From contig JAUIEG010000129.1 in NCBI GenBank assembly GCA_030428745.1, positions 1 to 7,249 of the forward strand: a stretch of 7,249 bases of DNA. Reading direction: 5' to 3'. Source of the stretch: Alphaproteobacteria bacterium (GTDB lineage Bacteria; Pseudomonadota; Alphaproteobacteria; Caulobacterales; Parvularculaceae). Under the pieces are notes generated by a model. The model did no database searches and was not told the DNA's origin. It saw only the letters and a list, made by a program, of their open reading frames with translations. Both the position numbers and the translations under genes were made by a program. Shown in pieces: positions 1-7,249 of the stretch (positions are counted from its first letter, which is position 1; the number at the start of each line of letters is the position of its first letter).

Positions 1-1
1 C

Positions 2-2410
2 ATTGTAGCCGATGCGCTGATGCCGATCCTTGCGCGCCTTGGCGATACGGCGACGCCGGATGAGGTGCTGGCGATCAAGGCGTGCGATCCCGCCATGGGG
101 TCCGGCGCGTTTCTGGTGGAGGCGTGCCGGGCGCTGGGCGATCGGCTGGAGCAGGCCTGGAAGCACCATCCCGAGCTATTGCCCGACGAGGCGCGCCACG
201 ACCCGCACGTGTTCGCGCGGCGCGAGGTGGCGAAGCGCTGCCTCTATGGTGTCGACAAGAACGCGATGGCGACGGACCTTGCGAAATTGTCGCTGTGGCT
301 GATCACGCTGGCGCGGGACGAGGATTTTTCGTTCCTCGATCACGCGCTGAAGACTGGAGACAGCCTTGTCGGCCTCAATGCGGAGCAGATCAAGGCGCTG
401 ACCTGGACGGACGAGACTTCGAAGCGCTTCTTGTTCGGGCAGGCCTTCGACAAGGCGATCGACCAGGCGCTGGAGACGCGCCGCGCCATCCGCTCCGCGC
501 CCGACAATGTGACGTTCGAGATTCAGGCGAGCCGGCTTTCGACCGCCGACAAGGCGCTGGAAAACCTGCGGCTGGCGGGCGACGCCGTGATTGGCGCGTT
601 CTTCTCCGAGAAGAAGGACAAGGATCGCGCCAAGGCGCTGGTGGAATTGCACAGCGTCCTGACGCTCGGCGGCGAAGCGGGCTGGGCCAAGGCGCGGGAG
701 CTGGCCAAGAGCCTCCGGCGCGGCGATCGTCCGGTCCGCCCCTTCCATTGGCATATCGAGTTTCCGGAGGTGTTCGCCGGCGCGACGCCGGGGTTTCACG
801 CAATGGTCGGCAATCCTCCATTTTTGGGCGGCACCCGTATTTCGACGGTTCTTGGAAAAAGCTACCTAGGCTGGCTCTATCTCACATGCCTTAAAAGCGG
901 AAACCGAGCTGACCTTGTAACATACTTCTTCAGGCGCGCTTTTGGCCTTATCCGCGAGGGAGGCACGTTTGGTCTGATCGCCACAAACACGATTGGCCAG
1001 GGCGACACGCGCGAGAGCGGCCTTCGGCTTCTATTGATGGAAGCGCACGGCGCGATCTATCGGGCACGGCGGCGAGTGAAATGGCCTGGTGCGGCGGCGG
1101 TAGTCGTCTCAACCGTGCACATGGGAAAGGGCGGGAGCGAATGGCCTGCGCCAGAGCTGGACAAGCGGCCCGTTGCCCGAATCTCGGCATTCCTGCGCGA
1201 AGGCGATCAGGACGAGACACCAGCTATGCTGGCAGAATGCGACGAAACCGTCTTCACCGGGACAAAGATATATGGATCCGGCTTCACGTTCGATGATGCT
1301 GCCGCAGAGAAGGGCAACGCAACTTCGATAGCTGAGATGAAGCGATTGATCGCAGAAAACCCACGCAACGCTAAACGCATCAAACCCTATCTGGGCGGAG
1401 AGGAAGTCAACAACGATCCTCTTCACCGCAATCATCGCTTTGTCATTGACTTTGAGGAGTTTCCGCTTCGCAGAGACGATGACCTGCCGTCCTGGGCGTT
1501 GTTGGATGAGGATGGGCTCGCCGCTTGTCTCCGTGAAGGCGTCGTCCCACGAGACTACAACGGCCCAGTCGCAGCCGATTGGCCAGAGTTGCTTGAAATT
1601 GTCGAACGCCTTGTTCGACCTGAGCGTCAGAAGAAGGGGCCGCACGCCGAATACAAGGATCACGAAAAGACTTGGTGGCTTTTTCAGCGCCGCCGCTCGC
1701 AACTGTATGATCGCATTTCCAAACTTGATCGTGTGTGGGTTACCAACGCAGGGGCGTCACCTCATCTGGTTTGGGCGCCTCAACCCATCGACCGCATCTT
1801 GAGTCATGCGCTGGCCGTGGCTGCGGACGATACGCCCTCAGCATTTGCCGTCCTCCAATCCCGCGTCCACGAAGTTTGGGCGCGCTTGCTGAGTTCCAGC
1901 ATGAAAGACGATCTGCGCTACGCGCCGACCGATTGCTTCCAGACCTTTCCAATGCCGGAAGGCTTCCGTGAGAATGCCGGGCTCGAAGCCATCGCGACCC
2001 GCTATCTCGACCATCGCGCCGACCTGATGAAGATCCGGCAAGAAGGCCTGACCAAAACCTATAACCGCTTCCACAACCCGCTCGAAAACGGCGACGACAT
2101 CGTCACGCTGCGCCGCCTGCATGCCGAGATGGATGATGCGTTGCTGCGCGCCTATGGCTGGGACGATCTCGCCGATCTCTGTGCGCCCGACGGCGAATTC
2201 GCCCCGCGCTTCCTGACCGAGGAGGACGAGCCGGAATTCGCCTATCAGAACCGCCTGTTCTGGCCCGCGCCGTTCCGCGACAAGGTGCTCGCCCGCCTGC
2301 TCGCGCTGAATAGCGAACGTGCCGAAGCTGAACGCCGTGCGGGCAGGACCAACAGGCTGCGCCCGCAGAGAGATGAGGAAGTCATCAGTGAGAATGGGTC
2401 GCTAATATGA
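2..2410 (+). CDS. drmMI: DISARM class 1 N6-adenine DNA methyltransferase DrmMI, 5'-truncated by window edge
   Basis: This gene encodes a large gamma-class (Eco57I/type IIG-like) adenine methyltransferase that transfers methyl from S-adenosylmethionine to adenine N6; in DISARM it marks host DNA as self. The frame is open from base 2 and 802 residues are visible. The ATG at 20 is not the true start: coding-like sequence (IVADALMPILARL) runs through it and the SAM-binding motif would lie only 22 residues in, so an N-terminal region, probably several hundred residues, is missing. Counting from that ATG: motif I DPAMGSGAF is at 23-31 (bases 86-112), a long helical insert follows, then FHWHIEFPEVF at 242-252 and catalytic motif IV NPPF at 265-268 (bases 812-823). 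The putative target-recognition region has YLGGEEVNN at 457-465, then KTWWLFQRRR and YAPTDCFQTFPMP. The C-terminus has the TYNRFHNP block. The stop overlaps the drmA start. GC content is patchy in the specificity half. A BREX PglX enzyme is the main alternative, but the drmA and drmB neighbours make DrmMI much more likely. Confidence 0.9.
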   Translation: MVADALMPILARLGDTATPDEVLAIKACDPAMGSGAFLVEACRALGDRLEQAWKHHPELLPDEARHDPHVFARREVAKRCLYGVDKNAMATDLAKLSLWLITLARDEDFSFLDHALKTGDSLVGLNAEQIKALTWTDETSKRFLFGQAFDKAIDQALETRRAIRSAPDNVTFEIQASRLSTADKALENLRLAGDAVIGAFFSEKKDKDRAKALVELHSVLTLGGEAGWAKARELAKSLRRGDRPVRPFHWHIEFPEVFAGATPGFHAMVGNPPFLGGTRISTVLGKSYLGWLYLTCLKSGNRADLVTYFFRRAFGLIREGGTFGLIATNTIGQGDTRESGLRLLLMEAHGAIYRARRRVKWPGAAAVVVSTVHMGKGGSEWPAPELDKRPVARISAFLREGDQDETPAMLAECDETVFTGTKIYGSGFTFDDAAAEKGNATSIAEMKRLIAENPRNAKRIKPYLGGEEVNNDPLHRNHRFVIDFEEFPLRRDDDLPSWALLDEDGLAACLREGVVPRDYNGPVAADWPELLEIVERLVRPERQKKGPHAEYKDHEKTWWLFQRRRSQLYDRISKLDRVWVTNAGASPHLVWAPQPIDRILSHALAVAADDTPSAFAVLQSRVHEVWARLLSSSMKDDLRYAPTDCFQTFPMPEGFRENAGLEAIATRYLDHRADLMKIRQEGLTKTYNRFHNPLENGDDIVTLRRLHAEMDDALLRAYGWDDLADLCAPDGEFAPRFLTEEDEPEFAYQNRLFWPAPFRDKVLARLLALNSERAEAERRAGRTNRLRPQRDEEVISENGSLI
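2407..2410 (+). other. ATGA stop/start overlap joining drmMI and drmA
   Basis: The drmA ATG (2407-2409) and the drmMI TGA (2408-2410) share four bases. Only a weak Shine-Dalgarno candidate is visible upstream (GGG at 2396-2398, eight bases before the ATG). DrmA translation is therefore likely to depend on ribosomes that finish drmMI and restart, which would tie helicase output to methyltransferase output. The overlap is seen directly; the coupling is inferred. Confidence 0.85.
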
Positions 2411-5400
2411 GTAAGCGCGGGTTTGAGTCGTCCGCGAACGTCCGTGAACACCTGATGGCTGCCCTGCGCGGCGACATTTTCGGCCCTGACACGCGCCCAC
2501 AAGCGCATGACGCGCATATGGGCGACACGGAGACGCTGCGCCCCGGTATCCGCCCGTCTTCCTTCTATCTCTTCGGCTTCCTCGTCCCCGCCGATGAAGT
2601 CGCCATAGCGACGCCCACTGAAGAACAGCAGCTCGAAATCGAACTGACGGGCGAAGAACAGGACGACGCCAACGCCCCGGACCAGGAAGACGAGGATGGC
2701 GGACGAGAGCATGTCCAGCGCCGCCGCCTGCAACCCTCCAGCCTCGGTTTGACCGTGTTTGTCGAGCCGGACTGCGCGGGGCTCGACGCGACGGTGCGCT
2801 TTGCGAACTATATCCCCGAACCGCCTATCTCCGAAGACATTCTGAAAGGCGCGCCGAAATCCGTCGCCGACGAGATTATGTGGCGGCGCGACCCGCGCAC
2901 GCTGACCCACCGCATCAGCGCGGATGACATCGCCCGCGCACTCGAAACGCCCGGCGGCCATGAAATCCTGCTGGAGGACTCGGCCGCGCCGAGCCTTCCC
3001 GGTGGCGCAGTCACCCTGCATGTGGTGGCCATGCCCTGCAAGCTGCCGCGTCCCCTGACGCGCGATCAGTGGCCGGACGGGGTGAGCGTCACCGTGTTCG
3101 TCGTCAACAAGCGCACGGCGGCCAATCGTTTCAAAGATGTCTCCAACATCTTCCAGGTCGGACTGGCACTGGAGGCGGAGGCGGGGTTTATCGGCAATCC
3201 CGACATGAGCGGTTTTGCAGCGCAGGACTTCGACCTGCGCCTACACGATCTGCACTACGCGGACATTCTGCGCTTTGTCGGGGGGCGGAATATCGGCACT
3301 GGACATGACGGGGTGACGGGCGACCGCTGCGCCCGCGTCTGGAGCGATCCGCTGCCCACAGCCCATGTCGAAAAGGTCGACCAGAACGCGGCGCTGAACG
3401 ACATCACTGAGTTCAAGATGGGCGCCCTGGCAAACATGACCGCCGATCCCGAGGCGCTCGCCGACACGCTGGCGCGTTTCCCGGCCGCTTACCTGAGCGA
3501 CTTTATCTCCAAGCAAGCGGGTGACGTGGCCGGTATCCCGGAAGCGCAGCGGCGCGAGGTCGGGCAGACCCTTGTCGATAATCAGCGCGCCGCCCATGCC
3601 CGCATGGTCGCCGGTGTCGATCTTCTCCGAAGTAGCAAGCCCGCGCAGATCGCCTTCCGCGCCATGAACCTCGCGATCAAATCCTATCTGGAAAACACGC
3701 GCGGCATCGTGGACCCAGCCTGGCGACCATTCCAGCTCGCCTTCATCCTGCTCAACCTTCGCGGACTGACCGACAAGCTGTCCGATGATCGCGACATTGT
3801 CGATCTGCTCTTCTTCCCGACCGGCGGCGGTAAGACCGAAGCCTATCTCGGCCTGGCCGCCTATCAAATTGCGCTGCGGCGTTTGACCCATTCGGACTGG
3901 CTGGGCAGTGGTGTCAGCGTCATCATGCGGTACACGCTCCGCCTCCTGACGCTCGACCAACTCGGCCGCGCCGCCGCGATGATTTGCGCCCTCGAACTCC
4001 TGCGACGCTCGGATGACTGGAAAGACGATCACGGCCAGCCGCTGCTTGGGCCCGCGCCGATCGAAATCGGCCTCTGGGTCGGCTCGGGCGCAACGCCGAA
4101 CAAGATCGGCGGTCGCGGGCAGCAGGATACGTCGCCCCCGCGAAACGCCTACGGAAAAGTGGAACGGTATAGGACAGAGAAGAGCGTGTCGCGGCGCATC
4201 GCACCTGCTCCGATCACAGAATGCCCGTGGTGCAATACCGCCTTCAATCGCGACACTTATCACATCGCCGGGCAGCGCATGCTGATCAATTGCGACAATC
4301 TCGAATGTGATTTCAGAGCGGAGCGAGGCGGCCTACCGGTGCTGGCCGTGGACGAGGAAATCTATAACCGCTTGCCAGCGTTCATCGTGGCGACAGTTGA
4401 TAAATTCGCCGCCTTGCCGCGCAAGGGCGAGATTGGCCGGTTCTTTGATCATGTCGACCGGATCGAGAATGCGGACAATTTACAGCATCTCACTTTTCTT
4501 GGCGCAGATGCTCCGGGTACGGGTCGTTTGCTTGACCCTCAGCGGCAATGCCTACCGCCGCCCGACCTCATCATCCAGGATGAGTTACACCTAATCTCCG
4601 GGCCGCTCGGGACCATTGCCGGCTTATACGAGGCCGTGATCGACCGGCTTGCTAGCCGCACGATCAATGGACGGCTTCGAGGGCCAAAAATCATCGCCTC
4701 GACAGCGACGGTGCGGCGCGCAAACGATCAGATCAAGAAACTCTTCGACCGTGATAAGACTGCAATCTTCCCGCCGCCCGGCATTGACCGGCGCGACAGC
4801 TACTTCGCCGTCGTAACGGAAAAGCCGGACCGCCAGCGACTGTATGTCGGCATCAGCGCGCTGGGGATCGGTCCGCGTAAGGTGTATCTGCGAACCGTGG
4901 TTCCGTTACTGGCCGCTGCGCAGCATGCCTATGATTTGGCGTCGTCTGACGCGTCGCGCAGGGCCAATCCGGCGGACGCCTACATGACGGCGCTCTGCTA
5001 CTTCAACGCCCTGCGCGAGCTCGGCGCCACGCGGCGCATTGTCGAAGACGAGGTCGCAAGCAACCTGAAGGATTGGCGCACGCGGCGATTGCGACTTCTT
5101 CAGGAGCCATCCGACAGCCCGTTTGGCCCGCGCCAGATCGGCGCGCCCGAAGAACTCACTTCGCGGGATTCGACGGACAAAGTCGCTGAAACCAAGAAGC
5201 GCCTTGCGCTGGAGTTTGGCCGATCGGATCGCGAAGCATTGAAGCCGCTAGACGTTGCACTGGCGACAAATATGATTTCGGTAGGCCTCGACATTTCCCG
5301 GCTCGGGCTGATGATCGTGCAGAACCAGCCCAAAAGCGCCGCAGAATATATTCAGGCGACAAGCCGGGTCGGCCGTGACGACAAACGCCCCGGGCTCGTC

Positions 5401-5904
5401 GCCGTTATCCTCAACATGCACCGTGCACGCGACAGAGCGCACTACGAAGACTTCGAGACGTATCATCAGGCCTTTTACCGCGCGGTTGAAGCGACGAGCG
5501 TAACGCCGTCTGCGTCGGGTGCGCTCGACCGGGCGCTGGGCGCGGTGTTTGCTGGCCTCGTGCGCCATCTTGACCCCGCTTTCACCGTTACGAGAGGGCC
5601 GCAGGCGCTGAGCGTTGATCACCCGATGGTTCAGGAGGCGGCCAGATTCCTGAAGACGCGGTTTGGCTGCGGCGAAAGCATCGATCGCCTGATAGATGGC
5701 TGGCTGGCCATTCTCTCAGACAGACAGGGCGAAGGATTGAACTGGGATACGCATGGAAACGATGATGGCGGGCTCTTGCACACGCCTTTGCAAGACCTTT
5801 CCGCCTTGCGAGCCGAGTTTCAGCTCTTTGAGGCTGGTTGGTCGATGCGCGACGTACAGCCCGGCGTCGCTATCGAAATCGAACAATACCTTGAGTCGAG
5901 GTAG
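2407..5904 (+). CDS. drmA: DISARM helicase DrmA (SF2 helicase)
   Basis: This complete 1165-residue gene encodes the ATP-dependent helicase subunit of DISARM, which is known to complex with DrmB and engage foreign DNA in the cytoplasm. The N-terminal domain carries RPSSFYLFGFLVP at 49-61 and PSSLGLTVFV at 110-119, as I know from DrmA proteins, separated by an acidic stretch at 72-97. Helicase motifs follow in order: Walker A PTGGGKT at 471-477 (Lys476), RYTLRLLT at 508-515 (Ia-like), IVATVDKFA at 660-668, Walker B DELH at 725-728, STAT at 765-768 (motif III), SVGLDI at 958-963 (motif V) and QATSRVGR at 983-990 (motif VI, arginine finger). A four-cysteine element (C606-x2-C609, C629-x4-C634) sits between motif Ia and motif II and looks like a zinc ribbon. 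The ATG overlaps the drmMI stop as ATGA, and the conserved VREHLMAALRGDIFGP block starts soon after, which supports this start. All key ATPase residues are present, so the protein looks functional. Sampled GC drops from about 67% early in the gene to about 57% later. Confidence 0.95.
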   Translation: MSKRGFESSANVREHLMAALRGDIFGPDTRPQAHDAHMGDTETLRPGIRPSSFYLFGFLVPADEVAIATPTEEQQLEIELTGEEQDDANAPDQEDEDGGREHVQRRRLQPSSLGLTVFVEPDCAGLDATVRFANYIPEPPISEDILKGAPKSVADEIMWRRDPRTLTHRISADDIARALETPGGHEILLEDSAAPSLPGGAVTLHVVAMPCKLPRPLTRDQWPDGVSVTVFVVNKRTAANRFKDVSNIFQVGLALEAEAGFIGNPDMSGFAAQDFDLRLHDLHYADILRFVGGRNIGTGHDGVTGDRCARVWSDPLPTAHVEKVDQNAALNDITEFKMGALANMTADPEALADTLARFPAAYLSDFISKQAGDVAGIPEAQRREVGQTLVDNQRAAHARMVAGVDLLRSSKPAQIAFRAMNLAIKSYLENTRGIVDPAWRPFQLAFILLNLRGLTDKLSDDRDIVDLLFFPTGGGKTEAYLGLAAYQIALRRLTHSDWLGSGVSVIMRYTLRLLTLDQLGRAAAMICALELLRRSDDWKDDHGQPLLGPAPIEIGLWVGSGATPNKIGGRGQQDTSPPRNAYGKVERYRTEKSVSRRIAPAPITECPWCNTAFNRDTYHIAGQRMLINCDNLECDFRAERGGLPVLAVDEEIYNRLPAFIVATVDKFAALPRKGEIGRFFDHVDRIENADNLQHLTFLGADAPGTGRLLDPQRQCLPPPDLIIQDELHLISGPLGTIAGLYEAVIDRLASRTINGRLRGPKIIASTATVRRANDQIKKLFDRDKTAIFPPPGIDRRDSYFAVVTEKPDRQRLYVGISALGIGPRKVYLRTVVPLLAAAQHAYDLASSDASRRANPADAYMTALCYFNALRELGATRRIVEDEVASNLKDWRTRRLRLLQEPSDSPFGPRQIGAPEELTSRDSTDKVAETKKRLALEFGRSDREALKPLDVALATNMISVGLDISRLGLMIVQNQPKSAAEYIQATSRVGRDDKRPGLVAVILNMHRARDRAHYEDFETYHQAFYRAVEATSVTPSASGALDRALGAVFAGLVRHLDPAFTVTRGPQALSVDHPMVQEAARFLKTRFGCGESIDRLIDGWLAILSDRQGEGLNWDTHGNDDGGLLHTPLQDLSALRAEFQLFEAGWSMRDVQPGVAIEIEQYLESR
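5898..5901 (+). promoter_or_regulatory. Ribosome binding site of drmB
   Basis: GAGG lies inside the last codons of drmA, with eight bases between it and the ATG at 5910. This is good Shine-Dalgarno spacing and decides the drmB start. Unlike drmA, drmB appears to have its own initiation signal. Confidence 0.65.
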
Positions 5905-5909
5905 CCGAA

Positions 5910-7249
5910 ATGGCGGGGGACGAAATACGGCTATCGCAGCTGATCCAAACATTCGGCCCCGGAGCGATTGTCGATCTGCCTAAGACGTCGGTCATGGTTC
6001 GGGGACTTTCGGACTGGCCAAGCTGGAGAGCGCGAAAGATCCGGGAGCGGCGACTCATCCATTATCTCACCAAGCTGTTGGAAAACGCTGAAGGTGGCAG
6101 TTGGCTCGAAGACGGTGCGGAACTCGAGCTTTGGGAACCGCCGCTGAATGAAGAGATCTATCAAGGGATTGAACCGCCATCCGTGCCCGCCGTGGTTTTT
6201 CCGAGATGGGTGACGGCGCCGCTCAAAGACGATGATGGCGATCAGAGAAATCGACAGCGTCTCGAACGGTACACATCGAACGATCGCGTTCGTCGTCAGG
6301 AAACAAAGTCTCCCATTCGATGGGTAGGCGCCTGCGCGAACGGGCATGCACAGGACATTGACTGGAGATGGTTTGTTCATGCCGGCTCGGAGGAGCGGAA
6401 CTGCCAACAGGATCTGTTTATTGAAGATCGAAGCTCTGGCAGTGACCCTCAGTATATTGAGATCACGTGCCAGTGCGGCGCTCGGCGTTCGCTGAAAGAT
6501 CTCTATGCCAGCGAACAGGCTTTGGGGCGTTGTCAGGGACGAAGGCCGTGGCTTCGAGGTGCGCCGTCCCAAGACTGCGATGAGTTCTTGAAACCGATGA
6601 CACGAGGCGCGATCAATAACTATTACAGCCAGGTCCTGAGGCTGATCGCGCTTCCAGAAGACGTGAGCGTGCTAGAAAATATCGTAGAGATATTCCCTCG
6701 ATTGAAAAAGTTTAAGTCGCTCGGGCAATTGAAGGACTCTCTTGAATTACTTGATGCGGCTGAAGCATTAGCAATCAAGCCCTATCCGTTACAGCAGGTT
6801 TGGGATGCGATCAGCAAAGTTATATTGCAACAATCCGAGGCGTCAGAGGCCGGGGTCGCAGCCAATCCCAAGGAAGCAGAGTTTGAGTTATTCACCTCGG
6901 GGGATCAAATTGGCAGTACTGACTTAAATGCGCGGCTGACGGGACAGCGTCTAGACAGAGTTACCTGGGACACAGACCGCACAGGAAAATCCGACTTCAT
7001 ACAGGATTTGGTGGCGATGAGCCGCCTTTGCGTCGTTTCAGCCCTGTATGGCTTTACTCGTCTCGAACCGGCTCCGTCGCCATTTGAGGATGAACTTCAA
7101 GATATTACTTTGAGCGTTCGTGGACAGCCTCTCGCCAACAAGGTTCGATGGCTCCCGGCGATGGAACAGTTTGGCGAAGGCTTCTTCGTCAGGATAGACG
7201 CAGATTGGTTTTCGGCCCAGCTATCCGATCCAAGCACGATAGCGAAGTT
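5910..7249 (+). CDS. drmB: DISARM protein DrmB (DUF1998 family), 3'-truncated by window edge
   Basis: DrmB is the DUF1998-family partner of DrmA; together they form the core DISARM DNA-binding complex. The frame is open from the ATG to the window end, giving 446 residues plus two bases with no stop. The family's N-terminal signature is clear: SQLIQTFGPGAIVDL at 9-23. Further blocks I recognise are FPRW at 97-100, CANGHAQDIDWRWFVH at 142-157, CQCG at 187-190, GRCQGRRPWLRG at 206-217, NNYYSQVLRLIALPE at 236-250, GFTR at 381-384 and WLPAMEQFGEGFF at 414-426. Cys142, His146, Cys187, Cys189, Cys208 and Cys223 are candidate zinc ligands. The C-terminal DUF1998 domain itself should lie past the window edge. 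The start is supported by a GAGG eight bases upstream and by the signature beginning at residue 7. It follows drmA by five bases, so the two are surely cotranscribed. Sampled lines are only about 40-58% GC, poorer than drmMI and early drmA. No frameshift is seen. Confidence 0.92.
   Translation, partial: MAGDEIRLSQLIQTFGPGAIVDLPKTSVMVRGLSDWPSWRARKIRERRLIHYLTKLLENAEGGSWLEDGAELELWEPPLNEEIYQGIEPPSVPAVVFPRWVTAPLKDDDGDQRNRQRLERYTSNDRVRRQETKSPIRWVGACANGHAQDIDWRWFVHAGSEERNCQQDLFIEDRSSGSDPQYIEITCQCGARRSLKDLYASEQALGRCQGRRPWLRGAPSQDCDEFLKPMTRGAINNYYSQVLRLIALPEDVSVLENIVEIFPRLKKFKSLGQLKDSLELLDAAEALAIKPYPLQQVWDAISKVILQQSEASEAGVAANPKEAEFELFTSGDQIGSTDLNARLTGQRLDRVTWDTDRTGKSDFIQDLVAMSRLCVVSALYGFTRLEPAPSPFEDELQDITLSVRGQPLANKVRWLPAMEQFGEGFFVRIDADWFSAQLSDPSTIAK

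Noticed and set aside
20..22. ATG at 20 as the true start of the methyltransferase
   Set aside because: The frame is open back to base 2, motif I would fall at residue 23, and the N-terminal domain expected of this family would be missing. It is an artefact of the window edge.
2..2410. BREX PglX or a stand-alone type IIG restriction enzyme
   Set aside because: The methyltransferase folds are similar, but the directly adjoining drmA and drmB genes point to DISARM, and no pglZ/brx gene is visible in the window.
2245..3021. 258-codon open frame on the minus strand across the drmMI/drmA junction
   Set aside because: It is antisense to well-conserved coding sequence on the other strand, with no recognisable domain or context of its own.
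3241..4263. 340-codon open frame on the minus strand
   Set aside because: It lies wholly antisense to drmA, over the Walker A region. Its product is rich in Arg, Gly and Ala with no recognisable motif, as expected from an open complement of GC-rich coding sequence.
5931..6572. 213-codon open frame on the minus strand within drmB
   Set aside because: It is antisense to the conserved SQLIQTFGPGAIVDL-to-RRPWLRG region of DrmB, and no family features are seen.
6970..6975. ACACAG, which I recall as the site methylated by a studied class 1 DrmMI
   Set aside because: A given hexamer is expected a few times by chance in 7 kb, and this enzyme's specificity region may differ. There is no basis for calling it a functional site.

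Overview
The window holds three genes on the + strand, packed head to tail: the 3' part of a large N6-adenine DNA methyltransferase, a complete 1165-residue superfamily 2 helicase, and the 5' part of a DUF1998-family protein. This combination and order (drmMI, drmA, drmB) is the core of a class 1 DISARM anti-phage island (Defence Island System Associated with Restriction-Modification). The system is known, not new. Both outer genes run off the window, so the usual class 1 flanking genes, drmD (SNF2-like helicase) upstream and drmC (phospholipase-D-like nuclease) downstream, cannot be checked here.

Layout. Positions 2-2410 are drmMI without its N-terminus; motif I, the NPPF catalytic motif, the target-recognition region and the C-terminus are all present. 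Positions 2407-5904 are drmA, whose ATG overlaps the drmMI stop codon in an ATGA. Positions 5910-7249 are drmB, starting five bases after the drmA stop, with its Shine-Dalgarno inside the end of drmA. There is no intergenic stretch, RNA gene, mobile element, repeat array, promoter or terminator that I can support. The promoter and terminator of the operon must lie outside the window.

How the genes work together. In characterised class 1 DISARM, DrmMI methylates host DNA to mark it as self. DrmA and DrmB form a DNA-binding, ATP-dependent complex that acts on unmethylated incoming DNA, probably with the other Drm proteins. Here the three ORFs are uninterrupted wherever visible and the catalytic motifs seen are intact, so nothing in this sequence argues for a dead system.

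Organism. GC-rich codon use (sampled 60-base lines of 65-70% GC in the ends of drmMI and in early drmA) suggests a high-GC proteobacterium, perhaps an alphaproteobacterium; this is inference only. Base composition is uneven: parts of the methyltransferase specificity region fall to about 47-55% GC, and sampled drmB lines are about 40-58%. This fits a mosaic, horizontally moving defence island.
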